64,000 bases of DNA from Sitta carolinensis (Eukaryota; Chordata; Aves; Passeriformes; Sittidae), in NCBI GenBank assembly GCA_032173965.1, contig JAVUNC010000004.1, positions 4,632,001-4,696,000 of the forward strand, given 5' to 3'. A model generated the notes under the pieces. It saw only the letters and a list, made by a program, of their open reading frames with translations, was not told the DNA's origin and did no database searches. A program made the translations under genes and the position numbers. Shown in pieces: positions 13,179-28,497 of the stretch (position 1 is its first letter; each line of letters opens with the position of its first letter).

Positions 13179-13859
13179 TGGTTTTAACTTTAAACTTTCT
13201 CTGAGTTACAGGACTGATCTTCTGTAGAACGCCTCCCTTGTCTTCTGTTATTCAATGGAAGTTTCCCATGCCTTTCAGCTGAAGGCACAATGGGAAAAGC
13301 TTAGCACAACCATTTCCTCTTTGACCAAATTTTAATTTTTTTAAGATTCACCTCAGAGGACAGTAATGGGGCTGAGATCACCTATTGCACCAGGAGTCTG
13401 TACTATGCGGTCATTTCCAGACTGTGGTCCTGAATGCAATAAAACTTTTGGGAGTTATTATTTTCTTATTATGCAATTTACCAAATCCCAATGAATAACA
13501 GAAAAACTGCAGAAGATTTTTGAGTTCATCAGGTCCAAGCAAATTTTCAGCCTTCTGAACTGTTTGGAGGTAGAGATTATAGAGAAAAAAAAACCCCAGA
13601 ATTTGAGTTCTGAGACAAATGTGTCTTCCTCTTTCTTCTGCCTTACAATAGAGCAAGTGTATAGAGACATTCTATGTCCCTCTCAGCAGTGCCATTGTCT
13701 TTGCCATGACTTCTCCTGCCCTGAGTCCAGTTTCCCAGGACTGTTCCAGGCTCTGCCTACAAGCTTTCTCCCCATTCCATTGTCCCAAGGCAGGACCAGA
13801 TCCTTTCCCAGTCTCCCCTGGAGTGATGGAAACTCAGGAGTCCCAGGGAGTCAATCCTG

Positions 13860-14347
13860 GACGATTACCTTCTGGGCTACACCACAAGAAGTGTGGCCAC
13901 AGGGCCAAGCGAGGGGATGCTCCCCCTCTACTCCACTCTTGTGAGAGTCCCACCTGGAATACTGCACCCAGATCTGGGTTCCTGGTACAGGAAAGATATG
14001 GACCTGCTGGAGTGGATCCAGAGGTCCTTTTCTTATCAGAAAAGCAGAGAGGGTCTTTTCATGAGGGCAAGCAGGGACAGGAAAAGGAACAGTGGGCAAG
14101 GAGCAATTGTTTTTAACTGAAAGAGGAAAGTGTTAGATGAAAAAGACATTTTTTAAAAATGAGGGCCTTGAGGCTCTGGCACAGGTTGCCCAGAGAAGCT
14201 GTGGTTGCCCCAATCCTGAAAGTGTCCAAGGCCAGGCTGGATGGGGCTTGGAGCAACCTGGGATGGTAGAAGGTGTCCCTGCCCATGGCAGGGGGGTTGT
14301 CACTTGATGATGTTTAAGGTCCCTTCCAGTCTAAATCATGATTCTGC
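13860..14347 (+). mobile_element. CR1 LINE fragment, ORF2 end and 3' UTR
   Basis: Contains CCACCTGGAATACTGCACCC (ORF2 end) and CAGGTTGCCCAGAGAAGCTG to ATGATTCTGC. The 13706-14116 reading frame is partly this element. Confidence 0.9.
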
Positions 14348-16841
14348 ATTCCTATAAAGGAATTTTAGAGATAAAAGGTGTTTTTGGAGACAGAGACTGC
14401 CAGTCTCCTGAGTGTTCTATGGTCCCACTGCAACTTCTCAGCATGATCAGCTCTCAAGGGGAAGTTAAGGAAAGGAAAGGAATGGGGAGAGGCAGTTTTA
14501 TCCATGAAATAACTTCCTGAAATCATTCACTGCCCTTCAAATCTTCATTGCAACTTCTTGGTCTCACACCTAAGCCCCCCTTCACATCCCTGAAACTTTC
14601 TGCAAACCCACATCTCCATTCAGAACCCCACTGATCCCTCTTGTCACCCATCATCACATCGATCTCCATAAAAACCCTCACACTTCTGTCACAGCTGCAA
14701 AATGTGAATTTTTGCCTAAGACATGTCAAATCAGCTGCATACAAGGCATGGGAAAAAGATTTAAGATGCCACAACAGCCTAAGAGAAATCACTAACAGTT
14801 GAAGACACGGGGTTCCAAGTGAGCACAAGTGCTTCTGAACATCTGTATTTGTATGTGTGCACGCACAGTGGGGTGCATCATACAGCCTACGTGGCAGAGA
14901 CTGATACTGCTCCAACACTTGTCTTACCTTTCTAATTAAGTATTGAGTAGTAAAAGAATTAAATTACAATGGTTTCTGCACCTGTTTGACTTTCCTCTTT
15001 ATGACAAAACCCAGATCAATCCGTGTGGGTTCAGTGACAAAGGGACTGGTCTCAGTTTGGAAGAAAACATGGTTGGTAAAATCAGAATTTTCTCATTCTT
15101 TTTGTTTTCAGTCTTCCCGACGTATTTTCTGCAGCTGGACAGAGAAATACAGAAATCAAAATTAAATGTGCTCCAGGAAATATTTTTTTCACAGTGATTC
15201 TACAGCCAGTCTACAGGAGCTCTTTTCTGAATCCTGACTGAACTAAAACTGAGAGAAAATTTAAATTGATGTACATAAACTTTATTAACCATCCAGCTAG
15301 GATGAGATTAATTGCAACCAGGACCACTCTCTCCCTGACTGTAAAAAGAGTCTAGATGAAGAACTTAAAAGAGACTTACAGTCCACATCTAAAGTAGAGG
15401 AAATGGATCCTTCCTTTAGTGACTTCACTTGACTAGGTGTTCAATTCTCTACACAGAGATATATGCTTTAAAATATGCTCAAAAAAATATGAGTTTCAAT
15501 TTAGCTACAGCATAGGTATGTTAAAATGAGAGAAAAAAGGGCAGGGGACAAGAAATATCACCAAAGTCAGAAGATATGGGAACTTTTGTTGATTATTTTA
15601 TCTTAAATTTAATCATGATTGAACTGCTAATATTCTGTTTTCATTATAAAATGTATTGCTTACTTTTTTTAAAGAGGCTCAGGTGTTTTAGAAGGATTTA
15701 ACACAAAGAACTATTCACCCAGACTTCATTGTGCCGAAGAAATATTTGAGTTAACTCTAGTAGTTGTCAAAAACCTCCTCTCTCCCTCTTCCTCTGTGTA
15801 GATATTTATATTTCTGTTTACACAGTAGTTTGTTGCTATATAGAGTGATATAGGAACAAGATACAGTATGGCTACATGGAAGCAAAATGACATTAAAATA
15901 AAGCAGCTTTTCCAGAAAGGAGAAGGTTGTTACCTTAACCATAGTTTACAATCAAATGGGAAGCCCTGGTCAATGAACCATATTTCCCTCTCTTTTCAAC
16001 AACCACCCACTCTGATGAACACCTTGTTGAGGTTAATTTATTCATCCTCACTGCAATACTGAATCCCTTTCACTTGAGTAGGGCACTGAGCAAGCAACAA
16101 AGGCACAAGTTTCTGCAGGGACACCAGGATGAAAATGAAATCAGGAGTCAAAAACAGAAGTTGTTTGTGCTGGGGTTGAAAACATCAAGCATTCAGGAGG
16201 AAGAGAAACACAGCCCTGTCCCTACACATTTTTTTTCAATGTATTTTAGTCACAAGTGCCACAGGGAAGTGGAACATTGCCAGCTGCATCCAGGAGCTTC
16301 TGTTGCGGATATTTATTACATTAATTACACTTTATTTCATTAAAATAGCACCCAGGATTCCCTGTGGAGAACAGTCTCTGTTACATATAAAGCATGCTCA
16401 GAGGATGATGACGAGGTCTGCTTCCTTAAATGACAGGGCAAGGGAATGGCATGTTTGTGAGTCAAACCTGACCCTAGTCAGGAATTCCAGCACTAACTCT
16501 TCTGTGATTCTATGAAATGGATATTAGTATGCTTATTTGTAAAAATGTATGGTGTACCAGCCTCTGGGGAATTTTACTGTGTCAAAATAGAGGCATCTAC
16601 AGCTCTGAAATTACTTTAGGGCTAACTAGAGGAGATGGAAAGCAGAATTTTAAAAATATAACCACTGATTCTTTGTAAGTTCCAATTTATATATGCAAAA
16701 TATTTTCTCAATTAAACAAAGTGTGTGCCAACACCCACTGGCTTTGTTTAAAACACAAATGAGATTTTGTTATCTATGGACCAAGACATTATAATAGACC
16801 AACCCCTTCAAAACACCTCCTAGTTCTAATTAGAGAAGAGA

Positions 16842-17015
16842 ATCACAGAATTAAGGCTGGAATAAACCTCCAAGATAATGAAGTCCAACCTTTGACTGAG
16901 AACCATATCACATCTGCCCATTTTCTGAACACTCCCAGGAATGGTGACTCCACCACTTCCCTGGGCAGCCTCTTCCAATTCCTAACCACTCTTTCAGAGA
17001 AGAAATTCCTGATAT
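16842..17015 (-). mobile_element. CR1 LINE 3' fragment
   Basis: AGAATCACAGAATTAAGGCT through CCACTTCCCTGGGCAGCC. Confidence 0.85.
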
Positions 17016-18954
17016 AAAAAAATAATATAAGTCTGCAGCTGGAGAGGTTTATCCAAGCAGTTTTCTTATGTGATTAAGCAAAGAGAAACTCCATTTTCCT
17101 TGCATTGACTTTTTAGAAACCAAGTTGATACTTAAAAATAGACCCAATTTATGTTTTCCTGTCTCAAAGTCATTGACTGGTCAAAGTTGAAAGCATGCTC
17201 AACACTGAGATGAGCTAAATTCAGTGAGCAGGAAACAAGAGTTTTGGCATTTTTATTATTTCCTTGAAGGTTTGAACACACTTATCCAGGTAGTTAAAGC
17301 TGTTATCCTTGAACATAGGATAATAGCATGGTTTGGGTACAAAAGGAACATTTAAAAATCATCTAACATTACTGTTCTAGTTATCAAACCTTGATTCAAC
17401 CATATTTCATTTCCTACATAAAATAACTTTATATCTTGAGGATCTTCAGATATCAAATATGTGGATGATATTTCTGTGTATATAGAAAAAGAAAATGAGT
17501 AACAATATTTACTGAATAAATCACTTTTTAAACAGAAATAACTCATTACTATTTTTTTAAGCCTTATTAGAGTCAAGAACTCCAAGATTTGGGTCAGAGA
17601 CTAATTTTTTCTCATTGAGAAAATTCCTGCCCAATTCCACAATGAGTAGGAGGATGGATTATATGACTCCAGAATTCTTTCTTTGTGTCAATACCTCCAG
17701 AAAACATTCATCCAAACAAGGAAGACGTCAGCCAGGATATCTGATGTTCCTTTTCCACCTCAGTGATTTAGTCACTGCTCCTACCTCATACTTGTTCCTA
17801 CATTGCAGGAGCACCACGTTGCTGAAACAGATGATGGTATCTCCTTTTAAATTGTATTTCCTTGGGTTTTTTATGAGTGGCACTAGCAGTTCTAGAATAT
17901 ACCAATCTTTCTTCCTAGCAGCAGAATTAAAAAAAAAAAAAAAATTAAAATCAAGAGTCTGAGTCAAGGTGCTTGTTCATACAGAAATTTCCCACAACAG
18001 GAAAGTTTCTTGCTGTGAGGGTGAATGGCCTTTTGCTACTGTGTCATCACAGTGATTTCAGCCCACTTCAGAAAATAAAAAGCAGGTATGGGAAGGAACT
18101 ATTCTCCACATTAGGCCAATGAAGAATGATGGTCAATCTGGAAGGAAAGAAGGTCACTACCAAAAATGAACTTGAAAATGTGGTTTGAGGGGTCTGTGGG
18201 GTTTTCTTGTGGGGAAGGAGGGTTGTAAACTTTTGTGGTTATGTTTCCTAAAAAAAGTAATGTTTGAACTAAAAGATTTGAGATTAAAAGGACAAAATGT
18301 CCCCTTTAAATTTTCAGGAAAGAGGAAAATGCAAACTCCATGTATGTGTATATATATGCACACACAGATGTACTGGTGACTAATTTACAGTTAGTGGGCT
18401 GAGGTTCAAGGAAATTTCTCTTATAGATAAAAAGAACAGCTAGTTCTTTAAACTTCTGTCCTTTCCCTATGTGATTCAGAGGGAAGCATAAAGAGAGTAA
18501 TTGTTCTCTACTTAGATACTACTCTGCAAGTAATTTGCTTGTACAGTAGCCCATTGAAGTAAGCTGTGAAGGTGCAGTTCCTGCAGTTCTGGAAAACAAC
18601 AAAGTGAAAATCCATTTGGAAGCCTACTAGTCTTCCTATTGTGGTAAAAAGAGGAAATCGGTATTTCTAGATTTCAATTCATCTTATCTTTCAGGAAACA
18701 TTAAAATCCCCAGTAGCAATCAGGTCATGCCACCTTTTTCTCATTCAGTTCTAAGAGAAATCAAGCAACTATGATGCAGGCATCTGTATTTTACAGGAAT
18801 GACATCATATTTCAGTTGTGAGTTCTGTTGCTGTGTCCTGCTCCACTTCAAGTGATTTTATCCCACTCCTTTCCTTTGTGATGATGTCAGTGTTTCTATG
18901 AAGTCTACAGTATTTACACAGATAAATCACAGAATTCCAGAATGGGTAAGGTTG

Positions 18955-19125
18955 GCACAGGGTGCCCAGACCAGCTGTGGCTGCCCCTGGATCCCTGGAA
19001 GTGCCCAAGGCCAAGTTGGATGGGGCTGGGAGCAAGCTGGGACAGTGGAAGGTGTCCCTGCCTATGGCACAAGTGATGGTCTAGATGACCTTTAGAGGTT
19101 TCTTCCAGCCCAACTATTCTATTCT
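18955..19125 (+). mobile_element. CR1 LINE 3' end
   Basis: CACAGGGTGCCCAGACCAGC to GACCTTTAGAGG and TATTCTATTCT. Confidence 0.85.
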
Positions 19126-20729
19126 AAAGTGACATAGCCACTTAAATATAGGTGTCTTCATCTGCCAGCTAAATCCCATCTGCTGCTTCAATTCCACTGC
19201 CCCTAAAATTGTTGTTTAGTAGTGAAAGTGCTGCAAGACAAAGTTGTGAACTAGCAATATCACTCTCAGTTTTGAGAGATATTACCAAGGTGACAAAAAC
19301 ACCCTTCAGTTGTGAATATAGTGTTTTCCTGCCCAACCACAAAAGCTCCATGCCGAAAACAAGCTACAAAAATCTAGTTGTGATATTTCTTCATTCAGTA
19401 TTAGAGCTGCAATTGATAAATCTAATTTTTATAGTTAAGATGTGTTTGATAATAAGCGCAGTAAACTGGGATTATAATTAAGCACATTTAGATTTGCAGG
19501 ATCCAAGAGCTGTTGGTTAATGAAGTTCAATGTGATACTGTCAGTAACCAACATGATAATTGGTTACAGAGAAAAGGCAATTTCAACAAATGCTCCTCAT
19601 GCAGGTGGCTGGGAGAAATTGCTTTCACTCAATTATCTCTTCAATTATTTTGGATGAATGAGGCAGGATCCTTTAGCTCATTATAAGCCCAATTCCACAA
19701 TAAGTAAGTAAATATTTTGACACAGTGTTGAAACTTCTGCAAAAGCATCTATAATATTTATAAGCTTTGGAGAGGTCACATATTGAATTATCATCATTTG
19801 GTGCATTCGGTGCCAACTAAAGGAAATTAATGGTTTCAGTAGCCAATATCACTGGAGTAATATTTTAATACTGTGAGTAGTCAGTCGTTTTCTGAAATAT
19901 TGTCAGAGATTTTATGGCTTATACCCATGTCTGGTATCATCTCTAAGAGTGGAGCATTAAGCAATAGGAAACATTTGTCCTGGTTATGGGGTAAACTATA
20001 TGTTATCATACACTATTTTGGAAAAGCCATATCTATCAATTTAGGAGTAGAATTTGATATTAATTTATGTCAGAGTAAATAGTGTATAAAATATTAATAG
20101 TATATAAAATAAATTTTATATAGTCAGGGACTATGCAAAAAAATATAAGTGAATATGAAATATCTAAAGACTCATTTGATATGATTGAGGACCAAACATT
20201 GTCATCTTCCCTTCACCTTCCTGTTTATCCTGAAGGAAGAGCAGGAGATTTCCACCACTCTGCTGGCTGCCCAAAAAGCCAACTGTAACAATTGACTGGA
20301 GTATTTCAGAATGAACATCCAGTAAAAAATTATTGCCAAGATAAGGTAATCCCTTCCCGCATTTGCATATATAATTCAATAAAATTACACTCTTTGATGC
20401 ATTAATTATATGCCTTTTTTCAGAGGGTTTTATGGAAGCTCTCCAGGTGATTCAACTTGCAACACTTCAGGGAAATAAATTTCTTTTTTCCTTTTCAGAG
20501 ATGAGTCTACCACCTGTGTTCATCCATCCAGTTGGGGATCTCTTCTACCTCTATCTTCTCCTCTACCTATTTTATACCTCACAGGTATAAAATTCAATTT
20601 TGAGGTACTCCTCAGACAGCTAAGACTTCCTTAGAAGTCATTTGAGGAGACACAACATGTGGCCAGGGGAAACACTTGTAACACACATGGAAAATGTCAA
20701 GTATTGCTGGCAAACATCTCTCCCAGGCT

Positions 20730-20868
20730 GGCACTAGGAACTGTGACCTGCTGATATTCAAAAGCCACCTGGACATCGGGGAAACTGGCTTGGGATAGTT
20801 CTGCTTGAGCAGGGAGGGTGGACAAAGTGACCTTCAGAGGTCCTTTCCAACCCAGCCTGTTCTATTCC
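20730..20868 (+). mobile_element. CR1 LINE 3' end
   Basis: AAAAGCCACCTGGACATCGG, CTTGAGCAGGGAGGGTGG and the end AGCCTGTTCTATTCC. Confidence 0.8.
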
Positions 20869-21988
20869 AGACCACCAAACCACGTGGCTGCTCATTTTCC
20901 TTGTATTCATGTACAATATTTATAATATTATCACACCTGTTGAATTATAAAACAATTCCTAAAACTGATCTCAAAAGGGGAACCAAAGAAGAATCAGTAT
21001 GGCAGTGGACTGAGTCTGATGGAGTCTGGAAATCATGAGATATCCCTGCTGAGAATCCAGGCTCTCACAGAAAGGACATGCAGAGGAAGGGAAGGGGAAA
21101 GGGAAAGGGATATAGAACAAGAAGTTCTCAGAAACAGAAGTTCCAATTTGGGTCTTTTTATATCATAGACACATAAGAAGGCACAGGACATCACCACTTC
21201 AAGGAGCCAATGGATGTTTATAATTTCCATTTTTCACCTGAACCGGACAATAGATGATGAGAAGTTTGGTTCTTTCAGGCCATGATTATTTCCCCAGACT
21301 TTTCCACTTTTTTCAGCTGATAAATGGCTGTTACAATTTCTTGTGCTTATCAGTGGTGTCTCAGGATGTCTCTGGCTTCTGGTAACCCCAGCTGTACTTT
21401 AAAGGAGGCCAGATGTAGTTGTCAGGGAAGTTTGTAGCATGAAAGTTTATTTCCCAGGCTCACAGCTGCCAGGCTGGCTGGAAATATCTCTGCCAGTATT
21501 TTCCAGAAGATATTTTCTTCTGCTCAGTAATTTTCCCTTTCTAACCAGGCCACCTTTAAGGTTGCTCACATTGAAGCCTCTGCAAAGAAGATCCAGTGTG
21601 ATTATCCCACCTGCTTCCCTTTTCTGGTTGGAAATTCAGTCCCCCCTGAAAGGATGCTGTTCTCTTAGTGCAAATATCTACCTCCTCCAGTGTGAACACC
21701 TCTATTTCTGCCTAGGAAAAGGAAGATTTCCTGAAAAAATCTAACTCCAATTTAAACAGGATTTAGGCTCACTGTATGTATGTTATATGTATGCACAATG
21801 CTGTGGAGCTGAAAGAGGTCAAGAAGGCAGAGGTTATAAATTACTATCAATCCTTTTCATCAGAGGAATGAGTAGTAGTGATGATGATGAGAAATGCAGA
21901 AAATCTGGAGAAAAAAAATGAAAGGAGGGAACTGCAGAAATTAGGGACTGAAACTACTGTTAGCACTGAACAAAATGTCAAGAATGGC

Positions 21989-22013
21989 AAAAAAAAAAAA
22001 AAAAAAAAAAAAA
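21989..22013 (+). repeat. Poly(A) tract
   Basis: About 25 A residues. No retrotransposed gene body or CR1 was recognised upstream. Confidence 0.9.
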
Positions 22014-23467
22014 ACCACCTTGTTTTGGACTCAATAAAACCAATCTGCTTTCTGAGTGGTCTGAGGAATTCCAGCATTCCTTGAGTTTTCAAGACTATTA
22101 GCCTGAAAATATTTTCTTCAATATGTATTGCACACACACACAAGGCTCAATTTGCTCTTAGGTGCTCATGTAACAAAAGCAAGATCCTTGCAAAAAGCCT
22201 TGGAAAAATCTGTGCATAAAACAAGTTTCTAAAATAAATTTTATTTTATCCTGTTAAATGTTTTGCCTCTGCTATGAGCTGCCTTGAAGCACTGTCCTCA
22301 TGATGCACAAGGGAAATCTTATCTGGTATTTATGACCAATTTTGAATTATCCACAGTGAATCTGACTGCTTCCCCAAGCACATTCCCAAGGATTATAAAC
22401 CATGGATTTGCTGCTTCATATTATATGACTAAATGTTTAGGTGAATCAGTTTCCATTATAGCATGTGAGAATGAGGGGTTTAGCAGACGATTGTGAATTT
22501 TCTGGTATTTTTCTGAGATTGTCTGTGCTTATGGGTGACAGAAAAAAAAGAAAGGATATGCAAGAACTGCAAGAAGTCAGAAACAAGGACTTGTGGGACT
22601 GCAGCAGATCGATTTATAGTGCTTACAGATTGTGTGCCCAGATAATTTCAAAGCACATGGTATGAAGGGGTCAGATCAGCCTCGTGCCAACATTTTTTGC
22701 AGCATCAGGCAAGACTGTCACTTAAGACCCAGCCAAGAGATTTACAATGTAAAATGGTTAGTGCATATGGGCATGAGATTGCCTAAAGTCCCCAGCTGCC
22801 AGCGTAGACAAAGCCTTAATTAGCCAATAATGCTGGAAATTTGTGCTTCTGTGGAAATTTTCTTTATTCAATAACCAGTTCCCCAAATAGTAGTGAATTG
22901 AAAACAACAACCAGTTTGACAAGGAACCCAGGAATGTGGCTTTAGGTCAGTATATATTAACTAAAATTTCAATCAGCTAGATAAAGGTAAAAGTTTATCA
23001 TTATATCTCATGAGCCATTCGGTGTACTAAATGACTGAGAACATGTTTCATTTCAAAGATTAGATATCTGTGTTTGGAGATCTAATTCCTTAGTAAGAAA
23101 CCTGATTACACGGTCAGTTTCATAGATCCAGAGAAACACAGTTTCCATGAGGGATACAAGAAACTGTAAGCACTTTTTCTACAGACAAGAACTGTCTGCC
23201 TGCATATATGGGCTAAGAAATTCAACAGGTTCTAGGGATTTAGACTCAGTTCTCAGAAGGTATCAAAAAAAGTAGCTTCTATATTTATCTTTGGGTAAAG
23301 CCACTGAATGAGATAAAATCTCTTCAGTGGTTTCTTTTTTTCTTTGAATTAATAGTATTTGTTATTCCTTATTTTCTTGATGTATGAAATGATGCTGCTG
23401 CAAAGATGTTAAACCTTAGGCAGAGAAGTGCACTTTGTTTTGTATTTTTAAATATGCATGACAGTAC

Positions 23468-23492
23468 TTTGTTTGTTTGTTTGTTTGTTTTC
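23468..23492 (+). repeat. (GTTT)n microsatellite
   Basis: Six GTTT units. Confidence 0.85.
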
Positions 23493-25502
23493 TTTCAGTA
23501 CTCCCTCACTTGTCTGAGATTCTTGACATTCTTTTACATGTAGGGAAAAGAAGAGCAGAAGTATAACATTATTTCCAAAATTACAAAATTCTGAATTGCT
23601 TGCTGTGCTGGAGCAGAGTCAAAGTGTATAAGGTACATATAGCATGCAAGACCAATCAGCTTGATGCTGATAAGAATCACTGAGATGTGTCCAAAATGGT
23701 ACTTTGAAACACTTGCTCTGCCTCATTTATGTGCTATGCTCTTTGATTCTGGAGAGGTCTCAATGGTTTCAGAAATTTTCCTTGACAAAAGCAAGAAAAC
23801 TTTCATAAGATGTATCATCTGTGTTTTTCATATGGCTAACAATCCTTAGTGACAAGTGGAGACACCTCATGATCATCTTCGATCCAGGACTGGTTTGGTG
23901 AAACTCAAACCTTCATGTTTAATGGACCAACAACATCCTAAACAGTAGTGAGAACTCAGTACCAGGTACTGTTTGAACTACAAAAATCATCCTGAATTGG
24001 CAGAAAAACCCTTTTGCTGTGCCAAACCTTCCTGACTTTGCAACAGCTCTGTGCTGCTAAGTACTACTAGTACCTACCCTTGGTTTCAGAACTTGGTGAA
24101 TTATGCTGTAGTTAAGCTCTCCCTACAACAGATAAGGCATGGAAATGAGTGAGACCATAATTTCTCTTCCAGTCCTAATACTTTATGGAAGTTAGAATTC
24201 AGCTTCCAGAAAATTACATAAGTACTAGATATTAGTTTCTCTCTTTGGGTTACATCTGCAGTACCAGAGAAAAAGATTCCTTTTCTTCTTTGGAATAGAT
24301 ATGAAAAGAAAAAGTTTTGTTCCATTTTACATCACTTCAAAATTTCAAAGGGTAAATAATGAACTATGTTTACATACCTTGCCCCAAAATAACCCCTGTC
24401 CTCATGTTTGCAACAATGGACTAAGCAATAAGTGAAGAGTTGAGAGGAATTTTTGTGGATATTTGACGTGATATTTGATGGTTTTAGCAGCATTGAGCTG
24501 GTGAATCCATTACAGGTCCAGGGAAGGGGATTTTTCTTCCTCCCAAATATGATGGCTCTTGTGGACTTACACCACTGTTAGAAAAGCAGTGTAAAATGAG
24601 CCAATTTCAGTGGAGCAGGTGCAGATATTTTGCCAGTTGTGCTGTCAGAGCAGAGCTCTGTGAAGTAAAACCACTTGGATATGTGAAAACACTGTACTGG
24701 TTCCTGTAAGTGCATCACTCATAGAAAAACACTTTAAGAGTGCTATGCAATTGACATACAGGAGGTTAGTTCTTGTAGGACAATGCAAATTATCTGTATC
24801 AAAAACTCCAAATCTATAAATATTATGTCTGATTTACTCTCTAGTTACACTGTGGCCATATTATAATCTTCCAGTTGGCCTTTCTTTTCTATTAAGTCTT
24901 GCTGCCTATTAACCAGAAATATTTCCTCTTCAAATCTCCTTGCCAATCTAATTCCTTACTCAAATAGCTAGACCCTCATAATCTTTTTTTTTTTTTTTTC
25001 TCATTGTTATTTGCCTTGACACCACTTGAGAGAACTCAAGAAAAATGGTGCTATTTAAAGTTGCTTCCAGCTTTTAATCACCATTGAATTCTCAGAGAAT
25101 CTGCAATGTCTTGTTTTCCAGGTCTTGAACACCCAAATAAAATTCAAGGTATCTTGACTAACTGCAGATTTCTAAACTTTAAGGAGATGATCCAATGTAG
25201 CCTTTTCATTTTCCTTGGATAAAAAGAATTTACTGCAGAGAATATTTTATCCTACTTTTCAGACATCTGCAAAGAAGTGATGTAGAGCCCTTTTGCAGCT
25301 GTCCATCTCTCTTCATCTACTACATGGGGAGCCTACAGAACCTGTTAAATTTGATATTTAATGTGAGAAGATGATTAAGTTGGGTCAGATCAATTCTATT
25401 CTCTGCTGAACTACTGTATACTTGCATTTCAATGGAGTAATTATGAATCAGATGAAAACCATAACAAAGAAATGTGATTCAATTTCTGCCAAAATTTCTT
25501 TA

Positions 25503-25545
25503 AATATATATATATATATATTATATATATATATAAATAAATAAA
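25503..25545 (+). repeat. (TA)n tract
   Basis: Two TA runs in mirror arrangement, followed by AAATAAAT. Confidence 0.9.
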
Positions 25546-28317
25546 ATATCCTCTTTTTAATTCTGGTGGAGTCAAATTAAGGAATTTTCATACCATATAG
25601 ACAAATGTTGCACAGGAGCACACTCCTAACTTTTGCTGAGGCAGAAATTCAAGGACTTGAAGAACAGGGGAAAAAAAAAATGAAGCTTGGCATTTAAGCA
25701 AACTGACATCTGTTTCATTAACAGACAACCTGGATAACTCGGGTTTGTGTGTAAGAGGTTTTCATTTGTCATAACTTTTCAAACTGGAGGAACTGTTTAA
25801 TCAGCTTCAGCAGAGCATAATCCCTTAGCTTTGATACTTTCCCCTCCCAGCACTTAGCAATGCAATGTTATGAATACCTGGAAGCTTTGCAGCAGATTCA
25901 CAATAGCAACCTGTCTTAGTCTGCCCATGTGAAATTGTTCCTGAGACAAAAACAAATGAACAACAACAAAAACAGAAACTACCAAGAGAAAATGGCTGTC
26001 ATTTGGGAAACTCATATTAATTGCCTACAGTCATAGTCAAAGTGAACCTACTAAGCAAGGAATATTTAACATTATGATTTGAGCAGTCCCCAGAAAATCA
26101 GTTTCTCTGTTTTCAGTCAAGAGCACACTTTAACAACTGGCAGAAGAAGATTTTCACAAAGGCAGTTGCTCCATTGATCTGGAAATGACAAGATTTAGGA
26201 CATGGATTTACATAGAACAGAGGTGGGGACAGCTTGAAAAGTTAACAGAGTATGGAAATTTTCAAGAACGTAAACCTGAGGTTTCCATCATGGACCATAT
26301 GTGTGCCCCCAACAGGCACTGCCAAATAGGTTATCCTGGGTAACTAAAGCTGTTTCAGACTGGCAGTAAGAAAGTCAGAAAAATTAAAAGTAGAAAACCT
26401 TGAGAAGAAATGCAGGAGTTATTCAAGCAGATGAAGTTTTTTAAAAAATAAACCAAACAAAAGTAGAAGATCTCATCCTCTGTGAACATCTCTAGACTGC
26501 AAGAGAATCAAATTAATCAATCTCTCCTCAAGATATCTGGGGAGAGAGGGAGATGGAAAAAAGGCAGAATGACCCAAATTCTTTATATCAATCCCTGTGA
26601 TTGTGATGGTGCTCTAGTTTCCTCAGGAAAACTGATAAATGGCCAACACATGATCAATGTGTCTCTGTTTTTACTGAACCTTTCCCTTATCAGTGTAGGG
26701 AATTACTCTCTTCCACAATATTAATGCTGATGAAGATCTCATTTTCCTTCCTCATAAGCTTCACACAATACATAAACCATGAGATGGGACCTTTTTTTCT
26801 CCACATCTCTTGGTCCCACCTCCATTTACAGCACCTTTCCCTTGTGTATTTTTTCTCACGTAGCTTCATACCTCCAAGAATCAGAGGCAGTGTGGTAATC
26901 AATGCAGAATCAATGGCAATTCCTGAGATTTTGCTGGGTATTTAAGAAATCAGTCATCTGGAAGAGTTGTAACACCAAGTGAGTTCCCCTTGACATATCA
27001 AATCCAATGGAGATTTATCTTACAGAAACTATGAACTATTTCTGAGCAGACACACTGCTTCCTAAAATAATTCACTGCTACATTGTAGCTGAATGACACA
27101 AGGCTGTACAACTCCTTAAGTGCAGAAATTGTCAAGAACCTCAGAAGAAAATATGGACATTTATCAGCGCTGGCAAGACTGGCATGGAAATGGTACAAAC
27201 GGTGATTAGAAAAATGATGAAATTGTTTCATTCCACCTGTAAATAACTATAAAAAATGTTGACATGACTAATACGAATGTGATTTTTCTTTGTTTGTCTG
27301 TTTACAGATTCTTTCATAACCTTGTTCAAAGTTTTAATTAATTACTCAGGAAAATATTTGATAAAAAGTTGTTTCGTCTGGTTTTAAAAAACCAAACAAA
27401 ACTACAAACAAACAAAACCTCTCCAAACCTAAGTAGAAGGAAAAAAAAAATTCATTCAAAAGTCAAAATTTTGAGAGGACAGAAGAAATTATGATCTTTT
27501 ACTTCAGTGATTTTTAAGACAGATATCTGTGTCCAAGAGCTCTGCCATCAATGTAGCAGTGCAAGCATTTCCAAAAGCAATAGGTCTGGTATTTAGTTGC
27601 CCAAGTGGGTTAAATCCTGCTCCAATGATGTCTTTTTCAGTCTAATCACTACAGGACATCTATACAATTATTTTAGACCAGACACCAGGCTTTAAAATAT
27701 GAAAAATTTGAAAAATTATCTCACCATTCATACTAAATATGGTTATGTTATCCTTTGATATAAAAAAGAAAAATACCATCTGTTTTGCATAACTCTGATC
27801 AGTAATAAACCCTTGTTCTTTTCTAAACAGAGTGAAAACCAATATGAAGAAACATTTTCAGTGCAACTGCAACTTATTTCGAGTAAAGTAATTCTGGGCT
27901 GCACGTGCAGATCTGGTGAGTACAAAGAACCTATTGAATGGTGAGACAACAGCCAGGGAGATTATAAAAAAAAAATAATAGTGAAAGAGCACACCTTTTT
28001 CTGTAATTTAATTCCCAAATATACTTTTATGTAGCAACACTAGGGCATAGAGAATGTGCTCTGTTATTTGCTTCATGGTGGGCTTTGAGCCAGGGAGTCA
28101 TTCTGCCCGAGAGACAAAAGACACTCTGTCTGCGCAGAGATCCTGCATCTTCCCGACACGTTTCCTCATACATTTTGTGAACTGTCTTTCCCCTCCCCTC
28201 TCCCTCTGTTATGTGAGCTGTGAACTGCACTGAAAATCTGTCTGTGACAGACACTTTCAGTACTTGGTCAGCTGTCAGACAAGCATGAGGTGAAAGACTT
28301 CAAATATGGCATCGGGC

Positions 28318-28320
28318 TCA

Positions 28321-28355
<35 letters not shown>
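28318..28355 (+). repeat. (CA)n microsatellite
   Basis: About 18 CA units. Confidence 0.97.
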
Positions 28356-28358
<3 letters not shown>

Positions 28359-28497
28359 GAGAAACAGCCATCACTGGCTACTGCTCATGTCCAAGCATGG
28401 AAAAAACAACAAAACCCCCCTAAAAAAACCCCAAGGGAGAGAGTGCTTCTATATAAGTCTGAGATCTTGCAAACAAAGAAGGCATATTTTGTGGTTT

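Larger units (their letters stand above)
14348..28497. other. Intergenic, sparse in repeats
   Basis: Apart from the CR1 ends and microsatellites listed separately, no exon or repeat was recognised. Between 20870 and 28497 there is a 7.6-kb stretch without CR1. A possible CR1 remnant ends near 16520 (TGTGATTCTATGAA). Confidence 0.55.
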